Part shown: positions 1 through 11,062 of the stretch, piece after piece
Numbering within the stretch: position 1 is the first letter of the stretch
How the letters are laid out: the number at the start of each line of letters is the position of its first letter
Assembly (NCBI GenBank): GCA_024336345.1
Contig: JANFOG010000001.1
Location: forward strand, 4,340,001-4,404,000
Source: Mariannaea sp. PMI_226
Taxonomy: Eukaryota > Ascomycota > Sordariomycetes > Hypocreales > Nectriaceae
Length of the DNA stretch: 64,000 nt
Direction of reading: 5' to 3'
Program-made: the position numbers and the translations under genes
The notes under the pieces: model-generated
The model's input: only the letters and a program-made list of their open reading frames with translations
What the model was told of the DNA's origin: nothing
Database searches by the model: none

Positions 1-72
1 TCTATTTTCGTGTCTATATCAGGTCTATCTATGATGTATATTTGTTGATGCAGGACATGGTTCCCCCCCTCC

Positions 73-1018
73 TTACTCAGCAGGCTCTTCCGGTGAGTAC
101 TGCTTGATGAAGCCCGCCAAGGGCATTGCCCATTCCTTGGATACGGGCACGTAGTGTCCACCAGGGTGCGTCACTACAGCGGGATCCTCACAGCGGTCGA
201 TGAGCCCCTGACTTCTGCTCTCATCGACAACCGTGTCTAGGCTTCCGAGGTAGTGCAGGGTTGGGGTCTTGATCTTAGGCTCGTAGCAGAAACCAAGTGA
301 GTCGATGGGTGCAAAGAAGCCAGAGTACGACACCGCAAACTTGGCTGGCTTTCCATTGTTCGCCTCCCGAAGCCCTCGGGCCCAGCTACCGTCCTTGCCC
401 TCTGGTAGCACTCGGTCCTCCAAAGCCGCAGCAACCAACCCGGCCATGGCACCACCCTGACTGAAACCCACGACGGCGTCGACGCCGCCAGCCTCGCGGA
501 TCGTATCGGCGACGGTGGCCATGCCCTCGTCGAGGTAGCGGTAGGCGCCCGATGCCTCATCTTTGCGCCACCAGGCCCAGGTGTCGGGTTGGTGTTCTTC
601 AGCCTGGGGCTCAGAGGGTGGCACGTAGCCGGGGATGTCCTCGGCCTTGAGGCGGTTGGGAGCAGTGGGGTAGATGCATACAGGTAGTAGAGAGATTGGC
701 GCCAGGAGCTTTGCGAGAAGCTTCTCAAGGGCACGAGTCTTAGCCCGGAACAGGGGGCCGGACTGTGTGTAGCCTGGAGAGGGGATTAGTGAGATTTCAA
801 CCTGAAAGTATATGCGTATGTGTGTGCTTGTGTGAGGGGACTCAAAGTTTAAAATCCTCAGCAGAGCTTTGTCCATACCCCCCAACTTAATGAAGAGAAG
901 CAATTTGAGATAACTCCCTGGTTTATGACTTACCATGAAGCATGAGAATCTTGACCTCTCTCTTGCCACCTTTGTTCTGGGCCTTTTGGCCGTTCGTGCC
1001 GTTGGCTATCGTAGACAT
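73..1018 (-). CDS. FSH-family serine hydrolase (alpha/beta hydrolase)
   Basis: Two exons, 1018-934 and 773-73, joined across a 160-bp intron (donor GTAAGT, acceptor CAG), give 261 residues. This is close to the yeast FSH1-3 proteins (about 240-270). The intron splits the conserved N-terminal turn, LMLHG|YTQSG, which supports the splice. Catalytic features are visible: nucleophile elbow GFSQGG with Ser133, an Asp in GSLDTVVDE, and a His in THPGGHYVPV near the C-terminus. The family (PF03959) contains small soluble serine hydrolases, probably esterases; physiological substrates are mostly unknown. The start at MSTIANG was chosen because it opens the exon carrying the beta1 strand and no better upstream ATG exists. 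The family call is firm; the exact FSH paralogue and substrate cannot be read from the sequence. Confidence 0.92.
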
Positions 1019-1786
1019 TTTCAAAACAGGCTTTCTAGCAACAAAAATGGTATCAATCCTACTTGCGAGTGGTCTAGTAAGGAAAAAGAAACCCGTGTGC
1101 AGACGCATCTATGGTAGTTATGTTAGAGCGTAAAAGGATATATCTGCCGGGCTTCGCTTCCCGCTCGGCATGGTTTAAGCGGTGGCTGTGATTTGTCAGG
1201 GTTGACATTTTTAATCTGGGTCCGTTTAGTTATATATACAGCGACTGCCGACCTAGACTGTATGTGTTGATATACTGGTGATACAGGACAAAACTAATTA
1301 CACATTCTTCGCCAAAGTACCTAGTTATTGTCAATTCGTATCCATTCATTGTTGTCGTTGACTATAACTGCGGGCATGCAGCTAGGCGATGGATGAGTCA
1401 TCAGAAACATTAAACATTCATGCTGGTCTGGGTTGTCACGTGGGATTCTACAATATCAGATCTTAAGGAATCTCGTTACTGTCTGGAAGACTTGACAGAA
1501 CGAACAGTAACTTCCAGAAGATGGCAGTATCCACTCATACTATGCGTCGTTTTGTGGTTGAAAAGAGGCGACTGGTAATTTTCACAATGCCATAAATTGA
1601 AGCACGCATACTCTTCAATATCATGGCGCAAAGGAGTTCTCGGTCAAGTTGGCGTGGTAGCAGGTCAATTAAGGCCCTTATGCGACTCTATGTTACATTT
1701 CCATCTCACAAGATCCAAGGCTCGAGTTTGAGCAGATCGATTGTGCTTGCTTGGACGAAATCCCAACTTCCTCCTCGTCGTCAAAC
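1019..1786. other. Intergenic, FSH hydrolase upstream / ATP18 downstream
   Basis: About 770 bp between two genes on the minus strand. It should hold the promoter of the hydrolase and the 3' UTR of subunit j. I see no additional open frame, RNA gene or repeat. Confidence 0.6.
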
Positions 1787-2236
1787 TTAGTGGCCGCCAG
1801 TCTTGGCGTTGGGGTTGCGGGGGTCGTTCTTCCACTCGGCGGCTGTCAAGAATTTGTTAGTTCGTCATGGTCCTGATGGCATTCTCGTGAGGGTTATTTC
1901 GTACAGTTCATGAGAGCGCTCTGAGCGGAGTTGACGCCATAGGCGATGACAATTCCTGCATCCGTGTCAATTGTCGTCCACATTCGTCTACCGTGTCAAT
2001 CCAAGATCGGCGCATAAGGATAGGCTCGTCCAAGATACGGCATCGTCGGCGAAGTCGGCAAAAAATCACGTACCGGCAGCGAAGAAGGGCCAGTAAGGCT
2101 TCACTGTTTTTTGAAAGCTAAAGTTAGCGGGACGTATCGCTTTGAGAGGGCGCAAAGGGTCGCAATTGGCCTCCGGGGTAGACGTACAGAAGGGAGCATT
2201 GAACTTCTTGAGGGGTTGGACGCCGAGCCACGACAT
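1787..2236 (-). CDS. ATP18: Mitochondrial F1Fo ATP synthase subunit j (i)
   Basis: A 61-residue protein rebuilt from four exons: 2236-2188, 2103-2074, 1955-1905 and 1842-1787. All three introns have good donors and acceptors and close in frame. It begins MSWLGVQPLKKFNAPF, continues into a single membrane segment (WPFFAAGIVIAYGV), and ends with the family signature EWKNDPRNPNAK before GGH. Yeast Atp18 is 59 residues with the same organisation and DPRNP motif (PF04911). The product sits in the inner-membrane Fo sector, where it associates with the stator and stabilises the complex. Four exons for 61 residues is unusually fragmented, so automated gene calls could easily miss it. The next gene upstream, NIPSNAP, is divergent and also mitochondrial. 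Confidence 0.93.
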
Positions 2237-3359
2237 TTTGACGGTGTTGGAGGGTATCGTGAAGGAAGGGGTTGATTCGGCCTGATGGAGGTTGCTTGGG
2301 AATTGAGAGAGGCTTCAAACGAGCGTTTTTCCGACGACACACTCAACAAAGCTCCGACCGGGTTTTGCCGAAGCCGAGCACGGGAGGCCAATTCCTTCTT
2401 TTTTTCAGTTTCTAACCTGAGGCAGAAATTTAAAATGGTCAAGGCAGCCACCGTCAGCCCAAGGTCCAGAACGGAGAAGTTCCAGGGGCTTGCTAGGTGG
2501 GGCCCAAGCCAGGTGACCTGGCGGGGATCCAAGTAGCCCTTTCACGGAGCAGCGCAGAAACCATTCTGCCGAACCCCGCGTTTTCATGCAACGCTAAGCA
2601 CTTACACGTGATAAATGGCATAAGGGGTGACATCATTGGGCCCGTAATGCCAGGGAAGAGCTCCAGCAAGCTGATAGCTTTAAGAAGGAGGCATGCGTAG
2701 TGTTGTCAATCAGATCTCCCATTCGGGTTCATGATTCTTACATTCAGCCTATTGTGTAACGCCTGAACAGACTCGTCAGAAACACTCAAAGTCACTCTGA
2801 TCTTCAAAGCGGGGTGAAACTCCTTGGAGCGTAACAGAAGCCATTCCGTCCCTCCAAGACGTACAATACTACACCACCATTACGGATACAGTTTGCACCC
2901 TCTTCTCTCTGCGTCAATCCCAACCGCCATCTGGCCAATCTAAGCCGCTACATTGCAATCAGGAAGGGTCAAGCTCCAAAGCTCCGAAAGCCCAAGCTCA
3001 AAACAAAAACCACACCTTTGCTTCCCTCCCTCGCCCTGTGCCTTGCCACCTGCCAACTGCCACCTAGCTGCCACCTAGCTGCCAGTTGCATAGTCTCAAT
3101 CTGCCGCTTGCTCTGACGCAACCATCTGCCTTACTGCCATTTTCATCATCCCTTTTTTTATTCTTGTTCTCTCTTCCCTCTCAACTCTGATTGCCGATCC
3201 TGCAACCTCGGCCTTATCAAGAGATTTGACCTTGCCCATTTTGTCCTTATCCCTGTCTCGTGTCTCAAAGCTCTCTTCGCAGGAGCCAAAACACAGACAA
3301 ATTCCCAACCCCTCACTTTACCTGCTACACCTTGCCTCTCTCAACCCTCGCACTCAAAG
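2237..3359. other. Divergent intergenic region, ATP18 / NIPSNAP
   Basis: About 1.1 kb between two divergently transcribed mitochondrial genes, so it probably carries both promoters. It contains a short perfect tandem repeat at 3058-3079 and a strongly pyrimidine-rich stretch from about 3140 to 3357 just before the NIPSNAP start. No gene is supported. Confidence 0.6.
3058..3079. repeat. Tandem repeat, 2 x 11 bp (TGCCACCTAGC)
   Basis: Two perfect head-to-tail copies of TGCCACCTAGC, followed by a partial third (TGCCA). It lies in the NIPSNAP upstream region. The function is unknown. Confidence 0.85.
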
Positions 3360-4537
3360 ATGTTGAGCCGTAACTTTGTTCGCGCCGTGGCGAGCGCCCC
3401 GCGATCCAACGCGCGAGCTCTCAGCTCGAGTGCTTTGCGGCAGCAGAGCAGGACTCCCTCCATGGGGGATGTCAACCCCTCCCGGGCAGCTGTGAACACA
3501 TTCAATACAAGGCAGAAAGAGTTTCGCGAGCATTTGGTAACGGCACAGAAGGAAAGGGAAGCAAGTGAGTTTAGATATTCTACACCTCGCGCTGACGCTG
3601 CCGCCCCAACGCAGCAAACCCAGGACTCACAGGCAACCAACGCAGGGCGCGCCGCCGAAGTCAAGGAGCCCGAGCCTGACCGCAAGGCTGGGCCACTGAC
3701 TAACCTCATCTACGGAACCAAGGAAGGACGCGAACTTGATGCGCAGATCGAGGCCAGCTTCAGCCAGGTCCTAGCTCGCGGCAAGTACGTCCACTCCATT
3801 GTCTTTCACGAGGTGAAGCCCGAAAAGGTCGATGAGTACGTCGAGCTTGTCGGTAAATGGTACCCCAAGATGGCGAACCTTCCCGAGAATAAGGTGCATT
3901 TGGTAGGAAGCTGGCGAACCGAAGTCGGCGATTGTGACACGTTTGGTATGTTTATGTTTGCTCCCTTGCATCAATTGTTTTTTTTTTTTTTTTTTGTTTT
4001 CTTGTCAATAGTCTCACAAGGGGAGCTCGCTGACCGAGATGCGGGGTAACAGTTCACATTTGGGAATATCAAAAGTACGAAGGCTACCACGCTTCTCGAC
4101 ACAGCATTTCCCACCACCCCGAGTATTCCGAGTTCGATGCGAAGCTCAAGACGTTGATCAACTCCAAGAAGTCATCTCTGATGCAGGAGTTCTCTTTCTG
4201 GCCCACCACCCCACCCCGACAGCTTGGTGGTGTCTTTGAGCTCCGCTCCTACACGCTACACCCTGGCAACCTCCTTGAGTGGGAAACTCACTGGCGTCGT
4301 GGCCTCAAGGCCCGTCGTGAGGTAATGGAGGGTGTTGGTGCCTGGTTCGTTCAGATCGGCGACCTTAACACTGTCCATCATCTTTGGCAGTTTGCCAACC
4401 TCGAGGAGCGTCGAACTCGCCGCGAGCAGAGCTGGCAGGTTGAGGGGTGGAGCGACACGGTTCACAAGACTGTGCCCTTGATCCAAAGCATGAAGTCTCG
4501 CATCCTCATTCCCATGCCTTGGTCTCCCGTTGCCTAG
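3360..4537 (+). CDS. NIPSNAP family mitochondrial protein
   Basis: The last exon is 4053-4537. The 107-bp intron before it (3946-4052) is certain: it restores the conserved path DTF|VHIWEYQKYEGYH. A second intron, 3565-3645 (81 bp), is inferred because 3565 is a good GTGAGT donor and only the CAG ending at 3645 keeps frame; spliced, the protein is 329 residues, unspliced 356. The N-terminus is Arg/Ser/Ala-rich with no acids (MLSRNFVRAVASAPRSN), a typical matrix presequence. Two ferredoxin-like NIPSNAP domains follow: one around YVHSIVFHEVKPEKVDEYV, a second around GGVFELRSYTLHPGNLLEWE. The product ends PMPWSPVA. Animal NIPSNAP1/2 act in mitochondria and as mitophagy signals; the fungal role is not established. 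Confidence 0.93.
3978..3995 (+). repeat. Poly-T tract (18 T) inside NIPSNAP intron
   Basis: An uninterrupted run of T in the polypyrimidine part of the last NIPSNAP intron. It is slippage-prone and a plausible source of sequencing or assembly length error. It does not alter the coding sequence. Confidence 0.9.
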
Positions 4538-5002
4538 GCTTACAATCGTGGGAGGGAAACGAGCACAAGATGTCAGACTCAAACTAGGTCCTCTGACATC
4601 TCACCTCAGTTGATATGACTACAGACTTGAGCTAGGCGTTAACCAATTTGCCATTTTGATAGAGGCAGGCTAGGCCGTGGTTTTTTTGGGTTTTCTTTTG
4701 TGTATTGCCAATACATAGCTTTGTTCACGTCAAGAAGGACGTACGCACCGGATGGGAGCTTGAAGCGAAGCACAGACGTTGATTCATATGTACAATTGTA
4801 ATAGCCGCATTATAAATTTGTGAATGGAAGCTCCTGTAACCAACACATCCACCTGCTCTATCTCAATTCTGGCTGTCTGTTGCCGTCATCAGTTCCCCGT
4901 GTGTTTTTGCCATTTTCAAGTTTCCCCTCCTTTAGACGCCGAGGCTATCCAATGGGTATCCAATGCCGATGCTAGCCCTTGTCGCTCTTTTTGCCCGTCT
5001 CC
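4538..5002. other. Convergent intergenic, NIPSNAP / RAV2 3' ends
   Basis: About 465 bp between convergent stop codons. It should hold two 3' UTRs. Nothing else is supported. Confidence 0.6.
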
Positions 5003-6122
5003 TCAATCGTCTGAGTCCACGCCCATGACTGCGCTAAGATTTCTTCGTGTCTGGACAAGCATGTGACTGAGGAAGCTGAGCTTGGAGTGTAGTGAAATCA
5101 GACTAGGATCGGCACTCTCTATGCGAACCTTTTCCCTCACGTAGACTTCTTGTATATCCTTAGTCTCATTAAATGCCGACGAAGGGGCTCTTGGTTCTGG
5201 TGTATGTCGCGCGCTTCGGGGTCTTGAATCGGAACCTCGAGTGTTGTACTTGAATACAATATCCATCTCATCGTGTTCAAGGCGGCGAAATGTGCCAATT
5301 GCGAGACCTAGCTTCATGCCGAAGTGAACAGGCGCATCGACCGGTTCGAGGGCGCGGAGCCATACCACGATACAGCTCTCCTGAATGTTGATGTATATGC
5401 TTAGGTTCGTTCCTGCGACTGGTTGGAACTGGTGGGACGGACATGAGGAGAGTTGCCAGCCTGGGTCAGGCTTGTCGAGTGGGGGGCCCTTGAGGAGCGC
5501 AATTGAATCTGTGATTGAGTCGGCGAGGATGGAGAGTGTCGAAGCAAGGGAGCGGGGGTCTTGAGGTTTTGAGAGGGTGATGGAAAGTAGGTCGGTGGCT
5601 TGGGTAAGATGTGTATGGAGCGATTCCAAAGCGCCAATGTGTATCACATCGTTTTGGGAGAGAGTAAGTTGTTGAGCGGGGATAGTTCGAAGTTGTAGGT
5701 TGAGCGCCTTGTATCAAGGTTTAGCCAACGCTTCGGAGACTGGAGGTAGGTTTGATACTTACTCCTTTGACGATACGAGTGCCCACGCGGGTGAGCGTTC
5801 CCTTCACCTTTTCATTTCGCGGCGTGCTTACGACGAGCGTGCTTCCGGGGTCGATCGGGGCGAGGAGCGCATAGCAGTCGTCAAGGCCATGTTTAAGATC
5901 GCGGCAGATTTCAAGGGTCTCCTCCACAATCCATTGGAGTTCTCGTGCCTTGGTTACTTGAATTAGCATGGTGAAAAAGCTTGAGAGAGGTTGCTTCGTG
6001 CAGTTTCCGACACGGGGAATGTTGGGCAGCGCATTCGGAAACTGGTGACACCATACCTGGGTTTCTGCAGCTTTAAGTCGAAGATCGCAAGCTGAGACGG
6101 CGGGCCAGACTGCAATGGACAT
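5003..6122 (-). CDS. RAV2: Rogdi/Rav2-family protein, RAVE V-ATPase assembly complex
   Basis: Three exons, 6122-6057, 5948-5763 and 5707-5003, encode 318 residues. Junctions AETQ|ARELQWIVEETLE and RIVKG|ALNLQLRTIP are in frame and restore family sequence. The start MSIAVWPAVS is at the only ATG in frame. The region ARELQWIVEETLEICRDLKHGLDDCYALLAP followed by STLVVSTPR is typical of Rogdi leucine-zipper proteins (PF10259), as is the C-terminal helical part that aligns with the SKLSFLSHML segment. Yeast Rav2 belongs to the RAVE complex (Rav1-Rav2-Skp1), which reassembles V1 with Vo after glucose return; human ROGDI is its homologue. The residues between are less conserved. It is divergent from POP7. 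Confidence 0.88.
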
Positions 6123-6828
6123 GGTGGCCTATAGAGCCTATGAATGTATGTGTCTTGTGTGTATGTGTGATCCAGGTGGTAGGCAGCCAAGAAGAGTAGT
6201 GTAAGGCTTCCTTGTAGCTAGAGCGGAGGAGAGGTTGGCGATGCTGGGCGAGTGGAGTGACGTGATGCGACGGGGAGCAAGTGGCAGATGGAAGAATCGC
6301 CAGATCCAGATGCGAGCTGAGTAGGTATTTGACAAGGGACATGGGCTTCTGTAGGTAGGTACCTAAAAACCACTAAGACCAGTGGCATCCATTGGAAGAA
6401 CATGCCGCTGTGGAACCCGCTGCCCGCCCATGCGCTGCAGTAGCGCCGCGAAAAGGCCCAGGGCACAGTGGAGACCCGCTGGAAAATCGACGTCCGGGTA
6501 TCAATCTATTAGTGGGGTCCCCCCCGTAGCTCTGTACACTTTTTGCTGTAGGCATATGAAAAGTTTACTTGTCACGTTGATCATGACCACCTCACAACTT
6601 CTACGCTCTATTGCTGTCCCTCGTTTTGGAACACCGGACCTCATATAAAGGACAGGTCACCGTTTTAGCTACTTTCAACTTACCTGCAACGTTCAACTAA
6701 ACCAAAAGTTAAGAGTGTCCTCCGAGCGAAATTCTACCAATTCAGGCAACTCTTCATTGTCGCCTCGACTCTTCAAAAATTGTCTGCCTGGACCCTTCAC
6801 CCAGGTAGCAACATCACAGTCAAGCAAC
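6123..6828. other. Divergent promoter region, RAV2 / POP7
   Basis: About 700 bp between divergent starts. It includes a TAGGTAGGTACCTA element at 6351-6365. No coding exon is supported. Confidence 0.6.
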
Positions 6829-7413
6829 ATGTCCTCAACCGAAACGCCGGCGCCTTCTTCGTCCCGGCTGCCTGGAACAATGGAAAAGTTGGCTCCGATC
6901 CCTAGCGGTACGCTGCACCCTCGGTTACCACCACCACCTCGACCAACCCGGCCGGAAAACTGACAAGCTGACCTAGGCGCCCGTATCGAAAAGCGTCCGC
7001 TCACACGGCGTCAACCACCGGCCTCGTCCAAGTCGCGTATCATCTACGTGTCCTCGCGCACGCCTTTTATGGCCGTAGTCAAGCGAGTTCGCAAGCAGCT
7101 CGACGCCTCCTTGCAGAGAGTCGGAGCAGCGCCTAAGAACGCGTCAGTACACTCCCGCGTGGAGGCCCTGAAACGGGCTGGGGGCGAGACGAGGGGTGAA
7201 GGCTCCGTAGTCGCCGTAATGGGCACCGGAAAGGCTATTGAGAAGACCCTGGCGGTGGCGAGCTGGTTCGAGCAGCAGGGAGACTGCCTTGTTGAAGTCA
7301 GAACAGGGACTGCGGCCACCATCGACGACGTGGTGGTTGAGGACGCTGATGTGGAAGATGAGAGCCGATTAAGGAAGCTGAGTTACTTGGAGGTTTCCAT
7401 TAAGCTCAAGTGA
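6829..7413 (+). CDS. POP7: RNase P/MRP protein subunit Pop7 (Rpp20)
   Basis: Two exons, 6829-6907 and 6977-7413, give 171 residues. The 69-bp intron starts GTACGC and ends CTAG, with two CTGAC branch-site matches just upstream of the acceptor. It removes an in-frame TGA, so read as genomic sequence the gene would look interrupted. After splicing, the protein runs MSSTETPAP... into GARIEKRPLTRR, then IIYVSSRTPFMAVVKRVRKQL and the diagnostic GTGKAIEKTLAVASWFEQQG and EVRTGTAATIDDVV. These belong to the Alba-fold Rpp20 domain (PF12328). The subunit binds the P3 helix of RNase P and MRP RNA with Pop6 for tRNA 5' maturation and pre-rRNA cleavage in the nucleolus. Confidence 0.92.
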
Positions 7414-8799
7414 ATGTCCGGTGACGCTCGGCATATCTCTCTTAATGAAGATGCCTCAGGACTCTAGCGCTCTTGTTACGACGGTAAGAATGTGGATTTG
7501 TCAAGGTGCGCAATTCAGTTCTTCCGCCGCGGAAGGATCTTTACTAATTGCAATTGCAACCATGCAGATGATAACTTTCATCGCCGATGGGCCCGTTTCA
7601 AAGTCGACAGAAAGACCGTGGATCCTGGCCCTAATTGTCCGCCAAGCTCCTCAAGTAAGCACATCGGATGGCTCGGGGTAATCCCAATCCCTTTGTATGC
7701 CCTCCCATCTCAGATTCTCCGTCGACGAACCCCGCGGGACTTCGGAATCCCGCCCATCTCACCGCCTGTCAACCGCTGGCCAGTCCTTTGATGTTGGATG
7801 CTAAATATCTGGACCCCACGATCGGGTGGGTTTCGTGACTTCCCAGGATTCGTATCTGCCTGCTCGTGGACACTCCCTAGTGGCGACCGTTGGATCATAG
7901 TCGTCACTACGGCGGCGACTTTTGTCAACTGGACGACCTTCCTTCAGCTGTCAGGATGGCTTGTCTGACCCCCTCCTTTGAGGAAGTTGGGTTTTAACTT
8001 CGGGCCGGCTGTGCCGTTGATTCAAGTCGTGATATGAAAATAGGCGGAGATTGGTAACGTTTGCCGGCGGACCTGGAGTTAGAACAAACCTGGAGTTTAG
8101 TAATGCTCTCTTTGTTCGAAGCGTTATATTATATTAGGTACATTGTAATTGGAGGTGGCAATATCTCTCGACCTCTCACCCTCCATTCCCCAGCCAGAAA
8201 TACTCATCATTAAATCAATATCCCAATCGAGCAGTTGGTGATGAGTACACTTTTGACGCCGCTATAACCCAAAAAAAAAAAGGTGATCATGATGAGTTGC
8301 AGAGTTCAGCATTTAACGCTGTAGTTTAGACCAGAGTTGTCGTAAATCTCGTAGAAGCCATTCCATTTCCCCTCCCTGAACAAACACAAATGAAACCATT
8401 ATTAAAATCATCCCCAAACAAACATCAAGCAACCGTTTCTGCGCCGGTTCCCAATGCACCGCTGTTTCCCCATTCCATTTAAAACGCCAGCTTTCCCCCA
8501 ATTGACTGCGCCGAGCTCCGAAGGAATCCACGCCAAATCAGTTCTGGATCCTTATGCATTGAACAAAATTCGCCTCGATAGTCGTCATCTCTCCCAGCAA
8601 TGCTCCAACGAAAATAGAAAAGAATCTCATCGAAAATACGCAATCGTCTCAGTCGTGTCAACGCTTAAGTGACGCGGTAGGCACTATAAGGTTCTGACTG
8701 TTAGTCATCTTATCTCACATCTACACTGACGCTAAAGCTCTCAAAAAGAGTACGGAACTGGACGCAGGAGGCAAAGGAGTTCGAAACCGGGGGGACTGC
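7414..8799. other. Convergent intergenic, POP7 / DUF3237 gene
   Basis: About 1.4 kb between convergent genes. Only short low-quality open frames occur on either strand, without recognisable protein sequence or splice support. It presumably contains both 3' UTRs. Confidence 0.55.
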
Positions 8800-9969
8800 T
8801 TACTCAATAACAAGGTGCTCGCCTCGCCAAGCACCACTGGCCACCCAGAGGCCGCAGTTCACAATCTCCGCATACCGTTTGTCGGCGGTCTTGATAGTGG
8901 CAAACATGCGGAAACCGTACCGACGCGGATCAATGTCCTTAGGGTTACGGGGGTTGAGCAGGGCATCCAAGACGTCTGAAGGACCCGAAAGGGAACCACG
9001 TGTGCGCATCTCGAGTCTGTTACATCCGGGTCAGCAGGAAATTCAGTGTCAGACGGGGGAAAGGGTTCAAAGGCAATCATACATTGCAGGTACTTCGTCG
9101 CTCGTTTGCACCACAAAGGCTCCTTCAACAAGTCTCATGGGTCGGAAGCCGCGAGCCTGTCCAAGATCATACCCTCCGGCCTATATGTCAATACATGACA
9201 CCATCTAGTCAGCCAAAAAATACATCCGCAATATCTGATCTTGTCCACTTTCTGATGGATCTGTGAATTGGGAACCAGAATGACGTACCATGACACGGCC
9301 ATGGCCAAATGAGCCAGACCAAACTCCAGCTGCAACAGTGGTGATCTCCTTTGTCGAGCCAGTTTCAACGCGCGCCGTATCCGGGTTCAAGCGCACGGCG
9401 ATACGGAAATCAAAGTCGAGGGCAGGCATTGGGAAGGCCAGACCGGGACAAGGGAAGTGGTTAAGGGAGCGCTGGCAAGCTTCTTCGACGGTCCTATATC
9501 GTTACAAATCAAGAGTAACAAGTCAGCAAAAAGAAAATTCATGTAGCAGTTCTTTTTTCCATTGTGGTGGGAAAAAAAAACTAAGATCCAAGCGATTAAC
9601 GTACTTGCCAGGGCCTTCTCTCATCTCCATCTCAGCTTGGGCGCGGTACAATATCCCTCCATCTTTGAAGCAGCCAGTTCCGGGATTGTAGTTGCTTCCA
9701 TTTGCGCTGCCGTTTGCACTTCCGCTTGCGCTTCCATTACCGCAGTCGAATGGTGACGCTGGTCCAGGTGGGTGAAATGCCGAAGGAGGTCGCATGTCCG
9801 ATACTGTGATATTGGTGTCCCACTCGACCGCCGCGGCTAATGAAGCATTGGGCAGACATGGGTCGGTGGACTGAAAAGCAGGATGCGTATTAGGGAGACA
9901 AGTTGACTCGGTAATGTCCGTTGGAGCGGTGCTTGTAGGCAAAGAGAGAGTGTCCGTCTCGGTAGCCAT
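8800..9969 (-). CDS. DUF3237 (UPF0311-like) protein with disordered N-terminal extension
   Basis: Four exons, 9969-9605, 9493-9289, 9180-9083 and 9016-8800, encode 294 residues; every junction closes in frame (EGPG|K TVEEACQRS; FGHGRVM|AGGYDL; DEVPA|ILEMRTRG). The C-terminal part, from PALDFDFRIAVRLNPDTARVET through GVWSGSFGHGRVMAGGYDL to KTADKRYAEIVNCGLWVASG, matches the DUF3237 barrel fold (PF11578). The function of the family is unknown. The first roughly 110 residues are Thr/Ser/Pro-rich and include a Gly-Ser-Ala-Asn repeat (GSASGSANGSANGS), unusual for the family and probably disordered. The start was set at MATETDT; the frame extends upstream only to a TTG. No signal peptide is visible. 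Confidence 0.85.
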
Positions 9970-11022
9970 GGTGTTGATGTTGTGTAAGTGGATAGCCAAT
10001 ATGTAGGCGGTTAGTAATCTTTAGGTTGTAGTACACCAACTGGTTTTGGCAGTTCGCTCCTTTTTCGATTTGATGACCTTTATTTTTTTTTGGTTTGTAA
10101 TTCCAGACGACGACAACAGGAGTCGACCAAGTATTTCAAGCAGACATGGGGAATGCTTCAAGTCGCGTGATTACAAACAATTGAAGAGGGGAAGAGGGGG
10201 AAGAGAAAATAAGTAATGGTCCAGTCGTGTGGTGAGCTTGATCAATGGTCTCGGATATAGAGTTGATGTGCGTCAAGATGTGTCAAGCCAGGCGTGGACG
10301 ATCGGCCTCCCCAGGTGTGTAAGTACGTAGAGTGTCTACCGCAATGCCTCGGCCCCAAGTTTCTTCGTGCTTCGGTGAACAGGGAGGTAATGTCAAGTAG
10401 TGTAAGAGCGAGCGATGAAGAGTGTGAGGGATGAACCCCAAATGGCCAAAAAAGGCTCTTTCTTTCCTTCTTTCCGTATTGTAATGCGGCGACGATGGGC
10501 GGATGTTTTTGACGTCGAGTTTACCTGAATTGAACAGCCGGAAGTACACAGACGAATACAAGCTGACCTGAAAGGATTCGGGGGGGGAGGAGGGAACTAT
10601 TAAAAGGCGAGAGGGTCGCTGGTGGTGTGGGAGTGTGGGAATCCCGTCCAAGCCGACCAGCGGGTGTTGGGCCTGGGCTTAATTTTCTGTGTCATGCTTG
10701 CAAATCTCCGAAAGTCACCACCTATGGGCCAAGTTTTTTTTCGGCCGTTGGCCCTGGGCAGTGGGCAGTGGCTATCAGAAACCCATTTGATCAGCGAACT
10801 CAGCTCCCTGTCTACCCACACACACGCAAACACATGCACACCACATAAATTAAGTTACCATACACACATACGTACATAGTGCCATAGGTACCCTACGGAG
10901 TACATACTCAGTAAATACGCCCACCTCCCGAACCCCGACCAGCATGGCCGAAACATCGGACGGACATGTCTACAGGTTCTACCTCCTAACTACGACAGGG
11001 TACGTACATCGGCTATCCGATT

Positions 11023-11062
11023 CAGCCCAGCCCAGCCCAAGCCCCAGCCCATCCCATCCCAG
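11023..11062. repeat. C-rich imperfect tandem repeat (CAGCC/CATCC units)
   Basis: Consecutive CAGCC, CAAGCC, CCAGCC and CATCC units form a low-complexity run on the plus strand within the gene-poor region. Confidence 0.7.

Noticed and set aside
3565..3614. 50-bp version of the first NIPSNAP intron
   Set aside because: Frame is lost before the conserved NIPSNAP domain.
6960..6965. Nonsense mutation in POP7
   Set aside because: The TGA lies in a good 69-bp intron with branch sites; the gene is intact.
9970..9999. Upstream extension of the DUF3237 protein
   Set aside because: The extension opens with TTG, not ATG; MATETDT is the first ATG in frame.
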